This document shows, piece by piece, positions 8,585 to 17,707 of a DNA stretch of 64,000 nucleotides. The position numbers and the translations under genes are program-made. Where the stretch lies: the NCBI RefSeq assembly GCF_900115265.1, contig NZ_FOVU01000004.1, positions 494,987-558,986 on the forward strand, in the 5' to 3' direction. Source of the DNA: Bradyrhizobium sp. Ghvi. Its GTDB lineage: Bacteria > Pseudomonadota > Alphaproteobacteria > Rhizobiales > Xanthobacteraceae. Under the pieces are notes generated by a model. It was given only the letters and a program-made list of their open reading frames with translations, was not told the origin of the DNA and ran no database searches. Each line of letters opens with the position of its first letter. Positions within the stretch are counted from its first letter, which is position 1.

Positions 8585-9669
8585 TCTGCTGCCTCGATGC
8601 GCGAGCTGCTTCCGACAAAGAGATCGTTGAATTGACGAGCGCGGTGCCGATAGGTGTGCTGACCCAGGATGCGCCGGCGGGCCCGGCCGGCGATCGCAGC
8701 GGCGCGATCGGGATCGAGCGCGTCGAGATGGGCTGCAACCTCGGCCCCACTCGCCGCTACCAGCACTTCGCGATCCGGCTCGAGGAAATGGTCGATGCCG
8801 TCCCACTGATCGGTGATCAGGCAGGCGCCGGCGCCGATCGCCTCGAATACCCGCGTTGGCGGCGAGAAACCGTAACGCGCCATGCTGTCGCGATTGATGT
8901 TGAGCGTAGCAAGACCGGAGCCGAAGAACGCGTTGTGCTCGCCGGTGCCGACATGCCCGACCTTGCGGACGTTGCCGGGCGTGTCTTTCGTCTCCCACCC
9001 GGAGCCGCCGAGAACGAACGTCTGGTTCGGCATCTGGCGCGCGGCGTCGAGGAAGAAATGTTCGACCCGCTGCTCGCGATCGGGCAGGCGATTTGCCAGC
9101 AGGCTGAGATCGCAGGCGAAGTCCGGTTTGGACGGGGACGGAAAATGCGTCTCGGGATCGAGCGCGTTGTAAATAGGCACGCAATCCCGCGCGCCCACGT
9201 CGCGGTAAGCCGTTACGACGCCGTCGCCACCGCCGTAGGTCAGGACCATGTCGTAGGATGGAATCGCACGCCGCAGATGGTGCGCGGGATCGTTTGCCAT
9301 CGCTTCGAGCGTAGCGGGGGCGTCGACGTCCCAGTAGATCCGCATGGTTCGCGAGGGCAGGGCCGCAACCGCGATCTCCAGTTCCTGATCGAACACACCG
9401 ACGCCGCTGGCCTTGATCAGCATGTCGGTCGAACGCGCTGCTGCGTCGAGCGAGCTGCGCCAGCCGTCGGCTGTTGCGGGATAGACGACGACCTTGGCCC
9501 AGTCGGGATCGGCAATGTCGCGATGGGCCTGCCGCTCGAAGGCGTCGGGCTCGAAGAAAGTGATGTCATGTCCGAGCGCCGCAATCTGCTTGAGCATGCC
9601 GCGGTAATAGGTGGCGGCGCCGTTCCAATACGACGAGACAAGGCTGGATCCGAAGAAGCAGATCTTCAT
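8581..9669 (-). CDS. CgeB-like glycosyltransferase (GT-B) 2
   Basis: The product has 362 residues from ATG 9669, with ATGA overlaps on both sides. It begins MKICFFGSSLVSSYWNGAATYYRGM, a variant of the motif in its neighbours. Later FSPPTRVFEAIGAGACLITDQW and FLEPDREVLVAASG form the nucleotide-sugar binding region of the CgeB-like group. It looks soluble and retaining-type GT-B, with specificity unknown. It is one of three adjacent paralogues that probably arose by tandem duplication and then diverged, suggesting successive additions to one oligosaccharide. Confidence 0.82.
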   Translation of the reverse strand: MKICFFGSSLVSSYWNGAATYYRGMLKQIAALGHDITFFEPDAFERQAHRDIADPDWAKVVVYPATADGWRSSLDAAARSTDMLIKASGVGVFDQELEIAVAALPSRTMRIYWDVDAPATLEAMANDPAHHLRRAIPSYDMVLTYGGGDGVVTAYRDVGARDCVPIYNALDPETHFPSPSKPDFACDLSLLANRLPDREQRVEHFFLDAARQMPNQTFVLGGSGWETKDTPGNVRKVGHVGTGEHNAFFGSGLATLNINRDSMARYGFSPPTRVFEAIGAGACLITDQWDGIDHFLEPDREVLVAASGAEVAAHLDALDPDRAAAIAGRARRRILGQHTYRHRARQFNDLFVGSSSRIEAAE

Positions 9670-10796
9670 GCGGAAGCTCCGATGTAATGCACGGGCCGTG
9701 ACGAAGTGTCGGAGGCACGAATGGCCTCGACAATGCCCACAAGCTGTTGTGCGCGATGACGGCAAGTGTGGCGCTCCCGGATCGTCCGCAGCCCGGTGGC
9801 CGTCATGGCGCCGGATAGCTCCCGATCATCGAGAACTGCACGGAGTGCACGCGTCATCTCTGCGCCGTTGGCGACCTGGAGATAAGCGCCGTCCGGAAAC
9901 AGGCCTTCCGAGTCGGACCAGGGCGCCGAGACCAGGGGAATGCCGCAGGCGAGCGCCTCGAACACACGGATGGTGGGGATGCCTGGAAGCGACCGTACAT
10001 AGGGACCGCGAGGAACGTGGATGGTGGCGCGCGCTCCGGCAAAGGCGAGCGGCGCCCAGTGCGCTGGCAGCCATCCACCATAGCGGATGCCCGCGGTCCG
10101 GATGGTCCGGAGCGCATCATCAGAGTAACGCACGCCGTAGACGTTCGCGCGCAAATCCAGTTCGGCGACGGGCTGGACGAGGAACTCATTGAGCTCGGCG
10201 CTGCGTTCGCCGTCGCCCCAATTGCCAATCCAGACCAGATCGTCGGTGCGTTCGACGTGCGGCAACGGGTGATACATGGCGATGTCGGCGGCCTCGTGCC
10301 AGGTATAGGCACGATCTGCCCAGCCGAGCTTCATGTAGATCTCGCGAAGCACCTCGCCGAAGGCGAGCACGCCGTCGAACGCATCGAGGTCGAATTGCGC
10401 AAGCTCATCCGGCGCAGTGATCGCGCGATGATGGGTATCGTGGAACAGCAGCGTGAATGGAGCTCCGTGCGCGCGCGAGTATCCGATCTTCTCGATCACG
10501 TCTGGCGAATTCCATTCGTGCACGACGACGAGATCGGCACCATCCAGCGCTTCGTCGAAATCGAGTGAAGCATCGTAGCGTCGAATTGAGATGCCGGGGA
10601 AAAGCCGACCGATGTCTTGCAGCGCCTGACTGCCGCTCTCGCGGATGGCGTTCAACCGGCTCCAGCCATCGACCGGCTCGAACACGACGACCTCGTGACC
10701 GAGCGCATGCAACTCGCGGGCATAGCCGCGCAGGAAATGGGCGTTGCCGTTGTTCCAGCAGGAGGTGAATGCGTGGTAGAACAGGACGCATTTCAT
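9666..10796 (-). CDS. CgeB-like glycosyltransferase (GT-B) 3
   Basis: The product has 376 residues, ATG 10796, with a 4-base overlap (ATGA) with the upstream gene and another downstream. The start MKCVLFYHAFTSCWNNGNAHF matches the paralogous W-x-N-G element. A His-rich acceptor-side loop LLFHDTHHRAI lies near residue 125. The C-terminal signature IPTIRVFEALACGIPLVSAPW is followed by a short helical tail. It is the most diverged of the tandem set. No signal peptide or membrane span is visible. Role: sugar transfer within the cluster's product; donor unknown. Confidence 0.8.
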   Translation of the reverse strand: MKCVLFYHAFTSCWNNGNAHFLRGYARELHALGHEVVVFEPVDGWSRLNAIRESGSQALQDIGRLFPGISIRRYDASLDFDEALDGADLVVVHEWNSPDVIEKIGYSRAHGAPFTLLFHDTHHRAITAPDELAQFDLDAFDGVLAFGEVLREIYMKLGWADRAYTWHEAADIAMYHPLPHVERTDDLVWIGNWGDGERSAELNEFLVQPVAELDLRANVYGVRYSDDALRTIRTAGIRYGGWLPAHWAPLAFAGARATIHVPRGPYVRSLPGIPTIRVFEALACGIPLVSAPWSDSEGLFPDGAYLQVANGAEMTRALRAVLDDRELSGAMTATGLRTIRERHTCRHRAQQLVGIVEAIRASDTSSRPVHYIGASA

Positions 10797-11905
10797 GCGT
10801 GCACCTCGATCTGACCGGCTTGGGGTGACGGACGATTGGAGGCGAGCAGCCCTTCGTAGAGCTTCAGATAGGCGCTGGTCGTGCGCGCCAGCGAATAGCT
10901 CAGGGACTGCTCATAGGCGGCGCGCTGCAGGCGTGTCCTCCCGAAATCATCGGCGCAGAGTTCGGCGAGTATTCGGTGCAGCGCCTGACTGTCACCAGGC
11001 TCAAAGAACCGTGCCGCCCCGCTCCACAACTCCCGGAAGGTCGCAATATTCGACAGCACGAGCGCGCAGCCGGCAGCAGCGGCCTCAAGAACCGAGAGGC
11101 CGAACGGCTCGTACAGCGCGGGACTTGTAAAGATAGCAGCATGCTGGAGACGTCTGCGCAGGGCGTTATGGGGCAATGGCCCGAGCCAACTGATGCTCGC
11201 GGACGGATCTGCGTCAGCAGGTCCCGCGATCTGGACCGGCCATTCCAGTCCGGGTGCAGCCGCCGCCAATACCTCGATGTTCTTGGCACGATCCCAGAGC
11301 CGCCCCGCCGCGAAGATCAGCTGCCGCTTTCGATTTGGAAAGGCGCTTGCCGCAATCCCGTTCCAGATCACGGCTCCGGGTGAGCGGGGGCGATAGATCT
11401 CCACGATGTCATCGTGAAAAGACTGGCTGGGGCAAATCCACGCTTGCGTGCTGTTGAGCCCCGCGGCTACCCGTTCCGTATAGCGCGTCCAACGGGGCTC
11501 GCTGAGCCAGGCCGAATCCCGGCACGCCAGTGCCCACGAGTTGACGCAGGAATGCGCCACCAGAACGGTCGGCGCGCGCCACGACAGGGTCGCCTCCCGG
11601 AAACTGTTGAGATGGACGATGTCCGGCCGGAGTTGCGCTTCGAGCGCGGTGAGGACGCCTCGGGCGTTGGCGAAGTCACGTCCTTCCGGGTCCTGCCATT
11701 CAAGAGCGAGGTCGGTTTCGATTAGACGGATTCGAGAGTCGCGCAGCATCTCGTGCTGGTCGGCACGCGCGCGCGGGCCCAGCGTCGCCAAGGTGACTTC
11801 GGCGCCTGAGGCAGCAAGGCTCGCGGCGAGGGCACAGGAATAGGTCCACACACCGCCGACAGTGTCGGTCGTCATCAGGATCCTGATGTCCGAACATTGG
11901 TTCAT
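10793..11905 (-). CDS. Glycosyltransferase family 4
   Basis: The product has 370 residues from ATG 11905, which overlaps the radical SAM stop. It belongs to the GT4 group rather than the CgeB-like set: the N-terminus ILMTTDTVGGVWTYSCALA is a glycogen-synthase-like GT-B opening, and the C-terminal E-x7-E donor motif appears in ALYEPFGLSVLEAAAAGCALV. In between, LIFAAGRLWDRAKNIEVL is the usual start of the second Rossmann domain. It is a soluble retaining transferase, specificity unknown. Its presence among CgeB-like paralogues suggests a chemically distinct linkage. Confidence 0.85.
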   Translation of the reverse strand: MNQCSDIRILMTTDTVGGVWTYSCALAASLAASGAEVTLATLGPRARADQHEMLRDSRIRLIETDLALEWQDPEGRDFANARGVLTALEAQLRPDIVHLNSFREATLSWRAPTVLVAHSCVNSWALACRDSAWLSEPRWTRYTERVAAGLNSTQAWICPSQSFHDDIVEIYRPRSPGAVIWNGIAASAFPNRKRQLIFAAGRLWDRAKNIEVLAAAAPGLEWPVQIAGPADADPSASISWLGPLPHNALRRRLQHAAIFTSPALYEPFGLSVLEAAAAGCALVLSNIATFRELWSGAARFFEPGDSQALHRILAELCADDFGRTRLQRAAYEQSLSYSLARTTSAYLKLYEGLLASNRPSPQAGQIEVHA

Positions 11906-13188
11906 GGCCCCACCGGATGTTCGAGGGCATCGAGCGGAATTGGCCGGTCGTTCTGCAAATCGCTGAACTGATCGAACATCCCGAGATAGTGCCGATGCGC
12001 GCGCTCCCAGGCGAAATCGTCGGCTTCGCCCCACAGCTTTCGGTAATCCGGCGAGCCGGGATAGGGATACAGCGGGACCGGATCGTTCGCCCAGATGCCG
12101 GCATCCTGCATCTTGCGACGCCAGCGCTGCACCACGGGATCGTCGTCCTCTGGTACCTCGATCAGATTGGCCTGCACGAAGGGCACGTGGCGGCGGGCTT
12201 CGACCAGGCGCTCGGCGAGCTGGTCGGTGGTCATCCTGCAGTTCTTGGCGAGCGCCGCGCGTCCCTCGACGGTGAGGCTCTCGATTCCGGCCTCGATCGA
12301 GACGCACCCGGCGCGGCCGAGCAGCGCGAGCATATCCGGCTTCCAGAGATCGATGCGCGTCTGCACCCCGAACTTGAGGCCGCGCGTGCTCAGCGCTTCG
12401 AGCAGCTCGAGGTTTGGAAGGAAGATTTCATCGATGAAGTAGACATATTCGACGCTTTGCTCGCGCAGGCGATCGATCTCATCGAGAATGACCGAGGGCG
12501 GCCGCTTGCGATAGGCGTTGCGAAAATTCTCCTTGGCGCAGAACGTGCAGTTATAGGGGCATCCGCGCGACGCCTCGACCTCCGCGCCGGGGCCTACCGC
12601 CGCCGCCTCGAAACGGTGATGGTGGTGGCGATGTCGCCGGATCATTTCGTCCGGCCAATCGAGCGCCGGCTGATCCCTGAAGTCGACGGCCTGCGGCCCG
12701 CCATTGACCCTGACCGAAGTGCCGTCCGCAAAGCACAGGCCCGGAAAGTCTCGCTCGCCATTTGCGAGCCGCAGCAGGGACGCTTCGCATTCGCCCATCA
12801 CGACGATATCGACGGCGAGCTTCTTGAGGGCCGCGCGCGGCGTGGTCGAGCCGTGCGGACCGACGGCGACCAGGATTGGTGCCAGATCCCGCACCGCGAG
12901 CGCCAGCTCCTGCGGAACGCGCAGCTCCGGCGGTGCGCAGCGCCAGAACAAATAGGTCGGGGCCGTCGTGATGACGATCAGGTCGGGACCGAACGCACGC
13001 AAATCGGCCTCGATGTCCCGGAACGACAAATCGAACATGTGCGCATCGAGCAACAACGTCGGGTGCCCAGCCGCCTTCAGATAATGTTCGGAGATTCCGA
13101 GTTCGAGCGGAAGGTGAGGGGATCGGCAGCCGAAATAGATGCTGCCGCCAAAATCCCAATTTGGATTGATCAGGGCGACACGCGTCAT
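11902..13188 (-). CDS. B12-binding-domain radical SAM protein
   Basis: The product has 428 residues from ATG 13188 (ATGA overlap). An N-terminal Rossmann domain (LINPNWDFGGSIYFGC to about residue 140) is of the cobalamin-binding type but lacks a clear D-x-H-x-x-G, as is common in class B enzymes. The [4Fe-4S] motif C210-xxx-C214-xx-C217 lies in SRGCPYNCTFC. Unusually, a histidine run RHRHHHHR sits at 185-192, just before the cluster motif. From memory, a conserved family of such enzymes is associated with oligosaccharide gene cassettes. Methylation or rearrangement of a sugar or inositol ring is possible; the reaction is unknown. Confidence 0.85.
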   Translation of the reverse strand: MTRVALINPNWDFGGSIYFGCRSPHLPLELGISEHYLKAAGHPTLLLDAHMFDLSFRDIEADLRAFGPDLIVITTAPTYLFWRCAPPELRVPQELALAVRDLAPILVAVGPHGSTTPRAALKKLAVDIVVMGECEASLLRLANGERDFPGLCFADGTSVRVNGGPQAVDFRDQPALDWPDEMIRRHRHHHHRFEAAAVGPGAEVEASRGCPYNCTFCAKENFRNAYRKRPPSVILDEIDRLREQSVEYVYFIDEIFLPNLELLEALSTRGLKFGVQTRIDLWKPDMLALLGRAGCVSIEAGIESLTVEGRAALAKNCRMTTDQLAERLVEARRHVPFVQANLIEVPEDDDPVVQRWRRKMQDAGIWANDPVPLYPYPGSPDYRKLWGEADDFAWERAHRHYLGMFDQFSDLQNDRPIPLDALEHPVGP

Positions 13189-14249
13189 GCGAGAGCCTCG
13201 TGGTTGCCTTGAGCTGTTCCGAAACGGTCGTCCAGCCAGGCGTGCAGCGAGCGAAGACCCTCGGCGATCGAAACCTGAGGTGCCCATCCGAGGGTGGTCG
13301 ACAGCGCACGGGTGTCGGTGACGTACCAGGGCTGATCGCCGGGGCGCCAGTCAGCAAAGCCGTAGGTGACCTCGCGGCCCGTCAGTTCGGCAATCCGGTC
13401 GATCAATTCCCGCAAGCTGATAGCGTTGGCCGGTCCGCCGCCGAGATTGAACACGCGTCCGCGCGCGAGGGCGATCCGATCGAGCACGGCGAGCCAGGCA
13501 GATGCTGCATCCGACACATGCAGCGCGTCGCGGACCTGATAGCCATCGCCGTAGATCGTCAGAGGCTTGCCGCGGATCGCGCTCAGCAGGAAATGGGCGA
13601 TCCAGCCCTGATCCTCGGTGCCGAACTGGCGCGGCCCATAGATGCAACTCATGCGCATCACCACGGTCTGGAGACCGTAGACCCGCGCATAATCATGGAC
13701 GTACTGATCCGCGGTCCCCTTGGAGCAGCCGTAGGGACTGTAGAAGTCGAGTGGCGCATTCTCGGAGATGCCGCCGCTCAGGAGGTCGCTGGTAGGCATA
13801 TAACGACGGCCGGTGAGTGCGATCTCACTGTCCTCGATCAGGCGGCCATAGACCTTGTTGGTAGACGCAAACACCACCGGCGCGGCGCTGTTATGCAGTC
13901 GAACCGCTTCGAGCACGTTCAGGGTGCCGCGGGCGTTGATCTCGAAATCGGCGGCCGGATCGCTCACGCTGTCCGTGACGGCGACCTGAGCCGCCAAATG
14001 CAGCACGGCGCGCGCCTCGCGCACGGCATCGATGACCGGAATTGGCTCGCGAATGTCGGCTGTCGTGATGGTGACGAGATCGCCGTGTCTGGATTTCAAC
14101 CATTGTGCGTTCTCCCGCACGCCGGCGCGGGCCAAATTGTCCAGCACCAGCACGCGCTCGCCGCGCCCTGCCAGCCGGTCGGCAAGATTGCATCCGATGA
14201 AGCCGCAGCCGCCGGTGATCAGGACAGGCTTGTTGTTTCGCTCACTCAT
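13185..14249 (-). CDS. NAD-dependent epimerase/dehydratase (CDP-paratose-epimerase-like SDR)
   Basis: The product has 354 residues. Its ATG at 14249 overlaps the previous stop by one base (TAATG). The Rossmann motif is GGCGFIGCNL near residue 13, FASTNKVYG carries the catalytic Ser/Thr region and YGCSKGTADQYVHDYARVYGL supplies the Y-xxx-K. FASTNKVYG with an inserted segment before the tyrosine is reminiscent of CDP-paratose 2-epimerases, but UDP-glucose 4-epimerase-like activity cannot be excluded. It probably makes or interconverts a nucleotide sugar for the surrounding glycosyltransferases. Confidence 0.8.
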   Translation of the reverse strand: MSERNNKPVLITGGCGFIGCNLADRLAGRGERVLVLDNLARAGVRENAQWLKSRHGDLVTITTADIREPIPVIDAVREARAVLHLAAQVAVTDSVSDPAADFEINARGTLNVLEAVRLHNSAAPVVFASTNKVYGRLIEDSEIALTGRRYMPTSDLLSGGISENAPLDFYSPYGCSKGTADQYVHDYARVYGLQTVVMRMSCIYGPRQFGTEDQGWIAHFLLSAIRGKPLTIYGDGYQVRDALHVSDAASAWLAVLDRIALARGRVFNLGGGPANAISLRELIDRIAELTGREVTYGFADWRPGDQPWYVTDTRALSTTLGWAPQVSIAEGLRSLHAWLDDRFGTAQGNHEALA

Positions 14250-15361
14250 TACGCAACCAATCCTCGTTGCAGCAGCTCCTGGGTCGCCCGCTCGGCCTGG
14301 TCATCGGCGATCTGGTCCGCGAGATAGTCCGCAAGCTCCTCAAGGCCGTCCTTGAAAGTCATATGGGGCTCGAAGCCGAGCAGGTCGCGCGATTTGCCGA
14401 TATCCGCAAAGCAGTGCCTGATATCGCCGGTGCGATATTTTCGCGTGATCTCGGGCGTGATGTCGCGCCGTCCCATGACCTCGGCAAGGTCCTCGGCCAC
14501 AGACAGGATGCTCCGGCTTTGACCCGAGCCGATGTTGAAGACGTCCTGCGCATGCTCTGCTTCCAGCGCAATGCGGCAAGCGCGGGCGACGTCATGCACA
14601 TGGACGAAGTCGCGACGTTGCTCGCCGTCCTCGAACACGAGCGGCGGTCGTCCGTTGAGCAGCCGCGCGGCAAAGATCGCGAGCACGCCGGTGTACGGAT
14701 TTGACAGGGCCTGGCGCGGACCAAACACGTTGAAGAAGCGCAGAGCCACGGTGGGAATGCCGTATGCCTTGCCCGTGATCAGGCACATGCGTTCCTGCGC
14801 AAATTTGTTCAGCGCGTAGACCGAGCTCAGGGAAGGCGGCTTGGTCTCCGGCGTGGGGACGGGCTTGAGCGGATGGCCGGCCGTGTCGCACAATTCCCAT
14901 TCCCCTCGGCGGAGCTGTTCGATCGACCTTTCGTCGCAGGCAACGACGCTTTGATCGGGCCGCCGATAGAGTCCTTCGCCGTAGACGCTCATCGAGGAGG
15001 CGACGACCAACCGTTCGACGGGACGCCTCGATAGCGCCTGGAGCAGAACGGCGGTGCCCAGCTCATTGGTCCGCACGTAAGGCTCGATATCATACATGCT
15101 CTGGCCGACGCCGACGGCGGAAGCGAGATGCAGGACCATGTCGGCGCCACGCAGGGCATGCTCGACGGCAACGCTGTCGGTGACGTCGCCGACGACGAGT
15201 TCGGCCTCATCGGCGAGGTAGGACGGACGCTGGCGGTTGCCGCCGTGGACCTGCGGCGAGAGATTGTCGAGCAGACGGACCTCGTAGCCGGCGGCAAGCA
15301 ACACATCCGTCGCATGAGAGCCGATGAAGCCCGCGCCCCCTGTGATCAATACTCGCGTCAT
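14249..15361 (-). CDS. NAD-dependent epimerase/dehydratase (extended SDR)
   Basis: The product has 370 residues and opens the second operon at ATG 15361. It has GGAGFIGSH near residue 8, an S-S-M-S-V-Y-G catalytic stretch and SSVYALNKFAQER, giving Y-xxx-K. A conserved FFNVFGPRQALSNPYTG loop places it with UDP-glucose 4-epimerase-like and dTDP-sugar reductase enzymes; the substrate is unknown. About 50 residues around WELCDTAGHPLKP are inserted relative to GalE. Upstream lies a likely EcfG-type promoter whose GGAAC box is at 15496-15500. Its sequence differs enough from the adjacent SDR that they are not recent duplicates. Confidence 0.82.
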   Translation of the reverse strand: MTRVLITGGAGFIGSHATDVLLAAGYEVRLLDNLSPQVHGGNRQRPSYLADEAELVVGDVTDSVAVEHALRGADMVLHLASAVGVGQSMYDIEPYVRTNELGTAVLLQALSRRPVERLVVASSMSVYGEGLYRRPDQSVVACDERSIEQLRRGEWELCDTAGHPLKPVPTPETKPPSLSSVYALNKFAQERMCLITGKAYGIPTVALRFFNVFGPRQALSNPYTGVLAIFAARLLNGRPPLVFEDGEQRRDFVHVHDVARACRIALEAEHAQDVFNIGSGQSRSILSVAEDLAEVMGRRDITPEITRKYRTGDIRHCFADIGKSRDLLGFEPHMTFKDGLEELADYLADQIADDQAERATQELLQRGLVA

Positions 15362-15474
15362 TCACCGCTCCGTACAAACGTGAGACCGATCCGTTCGGGA
15401 TCGCTCGATGATGTGAGGTGAAGCGCACCTATTGGGTGGTCGGACGACCTGCGCGCTGGTCACGTTTGGAGTCA

Positions 15475-15500
15475 GAAGCGATGCAAGGAATGTTCGTTCC
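15475..15500 (-). promoter_or_regulatory. Candidate EcfG-type promoter, weak -10 (second saccharide operon)
   Basis: On the minus strand GGAAC (15500-15496) is followed by GAACATTCCTT, closely matching the perfect site upstream of the inositol synthase gene (GGAACGAACAT then A/T then CCTT). The -10 is poor: at 16-17 bases spacing it reads GCTT or CTTC rather than CGTT. It lies about 115-140 bases before the SDR start at 15361 and downstream of the phosphopentomutase stop. Shared extended sequence, not only the core, argues that both operons use the same sigma factor. Confidence 0.45.
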
Positions 15501-15572
15501 TCGAAAATGTACAAACGAATATTTCTCTAACCTGGATCAATAACCCAGGTGAATCGGCGGCGCTGCCGCCGG

Positions 15573-16778
15573 CTAAAAACGCGTGCCATGCATGAGTTCG
15601 GGCAGGCCCAGATGGGTTGCCGCGGTTGCGCCGATATCGGCAAAGCCGGCGCGACGGCCAATCGGGGAAGATGATTGCGCCGACCAGGCCAGGATGGGCA
15701 CCTGCTCGCGGGTGTGATCAGTGCCGCTCCAGGTCGGATCGCAGCCGTGATCGGCGGTGATGATCAGAAGGTCGTCGCTCCGCAGCCGGGACAACAGCTC
15801 GGGAAGGCGGCCGTCAAAGGCTTCGAGTGCCGCGGCGTAGCCGGCGACGTCGCGACGATGGCCATGGAGCGTGTCGAAGTCGATGAAATTGGCGAACAGA
15901 AATCCGCCGTCCGCAAGGCTCGCCAGCCCGTTGAGCGTGGCATCGAACAGCGCCATGTTGCCGTCGCCGCGCATGTTTCGCCCCGTCGCGCGATGGGCAA
16001 AGATATCGTCGATCTTGCCGATGGTCACGACATCGCGGCCGGCGCCTGCGGCGTGATCCAGGATGGTGTTCTCGGGAGGCGGCACGGAAAAGTCGCGCCG
16101 GTGGGCCGTGCGCCTGAAGTCTTTCGGGCTTGTTCCGACAAATGGACGGGCAATGATGCGGCCGATGTTGAGAGGATCGACCAGCCGCCTTGCGATCGCG
16201 CAGATCTCATACAAACGTTCGAGCCCGAAGGTCTCCTCATGCGCTGCAATCTGGAACACGCTGTCGGCTGAGGTGTAGCAGATCGGCATTCCGGTTCGCA
16301 TGTGACGTTCGCCGAACTTGGCGATGATCTCTGTGCCGGAGGCGTGACAATCTCCGAGGATACCGGGCAATCCAGCTTGCTCGCAGAAGTCTTTGGTCAA
16401 CTGGGCGGGAAAGCACGGCGTCGTGCGCGGGAAATAGCCCCAGTCGAACGGGACAGGTACCCCGGCGATCTCCCAATGACCTGACGGGGTGTCTTTGCCC
16501 TTCGAGATCTCGCTAGCGCAGCCGAACTGCCGGCGTTCAACCGAACCCTCGAGCCCCGGCGGTACGCGGCCGGTAGCCAGCTGGCAGGCTTGGCCGAGAC
16601 CCAGCGTGACGAGATTGGGAAGCCGGAGCGGTCCCTCGCGGGCGTCGCTGTCGGCGCGGCCTTCCATGCAGGCATCAGCGATGTGACCGACAGTGTCGGC
16701 GCCATCGTCGCCATAACGTGCGGCATCCGGCGCGCCGCCGATGCCGACGGAGTCCATCACCAGGATCAGGGCACGCAT
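15573..16778 (-). CDS. deoB: Phosphopentomutase
   Basis: The product has 401 residues, the family's normal length, starting at ATG 16778. It interconverts (deoxy)ribose-1-phosphate and -5-phosphate. The alkaline-phosphatase-fold metal sites are visible: VMDSVGIGG near the N-terminus, the active-site Thr in GKDTPSGHWE, FANFIDFDTLHGHRRD, and the C-terminal ITADHGCDPTW and GTDHTREQVPIL. Its start overlaps the end of the GH39-like gene by 13 bases, so it is translated as part of the inositol-synthase operon rather than a nucleoside-salvage operon. In this setting it may supply a pentose-1-phosphate for nucleotide-sugar synthesis. Confidence 0.93.
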   Translation of the reverse strand: MRALILVMDSVGIGGAPDAARYGDDGADTVGHIADACMEGRADSDAREGPLRLPNLVTLGLGQACQLATGRVPPGLEGSVERRQFGCASEISKGKDTPSGHWEIAGVPVPFDWGYFPRTTPCFPAQLTKDFCEQAGLPGILGDCHASGTEIIAKFGERHMRTGMPICYTSADSVFQIAAHEETFGLERLYEICAIARRLVDPLNIGRIIARPFVGTSPKDFRRTAHRRDFSVPPPENTILDHAAGAGRDVVTIGKIDDIFAHRATGRNMRGDGNMALFDATLNGLASLADGGFLFANFIDFDTLHGHRRDVAGYAAALEAFDGRLPELLSRLRSDDLLIITADHGCDPTWSGTDHTREQVPILAWSAQSSSPIGRRAGFADIGATAATHLGLPELMHGTRF

Positions 16779-17707
16779 GTTGGCTCCCTGGCAGACGCGG
16801 CGGAGGATACGACTCCGGTTCTCGTGCAGTAGCGCTCGACCATCGATGCACAGAAATCGGCGAATTCGTTGACGTCGAGTGGCGGGCTGGTGTGATGCGG
16901 CTCGATGCCCCGATGTTCGGGGGTGAAGCAGAACGTCACAGTGACCTGGAACTCCGCCAGCGCCTCCATCTGGCGGTCGAACCAATCGAGCGCGTTGGGA
17001 CGGAAGCTGTCGGCCCAGGACAGGCCTGTCCTGAGATGGGTCGCGCCGAGACGACGCATCCAGCGGACTGCCTCTTCGAGCCGATGATCCTCGAAGTGGA
17101 ACCACTGGCACAGGCCCATGGCAGGCGCATAGGCCCCAAACCGATCGGCGGCTGCCTTTGGCGTGCCGTCCTCACGCAGCAGGCCCATGTGGAAATGTCT
17201 GTAATAGGACGAGCCTTCGGCTTCCTTGTGCCGTGTCGTTGCTTCCCAGGCGGACGGAAGGTCGTAGAGGCTGTACCAATGGATGCGCGGCGCACGGCCG
17301 ACCAGGAGCTCTGCGGTGCGCGACAGGCCCCAGGCCTGCACCTCTTCGGCGCCGAACGAGGAGACGCCGACCTCCGTCACCCACACGGGCAAGGTTGTGA
17401 CCGCCTTGATCTCTTCGAGCTTCGTCGGCCATTCGCCGATCTGCCACAGATTCCAGTCGAGCGGAAAGCCGTGCACGGCGACCGCATCGAAGTGATCGAG
17501 CACGCTGCGGTTCTGCATGTTGCGCATGAAGGATGGATCGATCGGCGAGATGCCGCCGAGGACGATCGGCAATGCGGGCCGCGCGCTGCGGATCGCCCTG
17601 CCGGCGGCGATCGCCAGCTCTGCGAACATCGCCCAATCAGGATCGATCAGCAGGTCCCAATGCGACTTGTTGTTCGGTTCGTTCCAGATCTTGGCCGCCT
17701 CGATCAT
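16766..17707 (-). CDS. GH39-like glycoside hydrolase (beta-xylosidase-like)
   Basis: The product has 313 residues. I chose ATG 17707 because it overlaps the methyltransferase stop by one base; the frame is open further upstream but overlaps that gene. The acid/base Glu is in KIWNEPNNKSHWDL near residue 10 and the nucleophile Glu is in LPVWVTEVGVSS, the two clan GH-A glutamates. The protein lacks a signal peptide, so it is likely cytosolic. The N-terminus is very close to the first glutamate, shorter than GH39 xylosidases, so part of the barrel may be missing or rearranged. A glycosidase between biosynthetic genes suggests trimming or transglycosylation. Confidence 0.75.
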   Translation of the reverse strand: MIEAAKIWNEPNNKSHWDLLIDPDWAMFAELAIAAGRAIRSARPALPIVLGGISPIDPSFMRNMQNRSVLDHFDAVAVHGFPLDWNLWQIGEWPTKLEEIKAVTTLPVWVTEVGVSSFGAEEVQAWGLSRTAELLVGRAPRIHWYSLYDLPSAWEATTRHKEAEGSSYYRHFHMGLLREDGTPKAAADRFGAYAPAMGLCQWFHFEDHRLEEAVRWMRRLGATHLRTGLSWADSFRPNALDWFDRQMEALAEFQVTVTFCFTPEHRGIEPHHTSPPLDVNEFADFCASMVERYCTRTGVVSSAASAREPTCVP

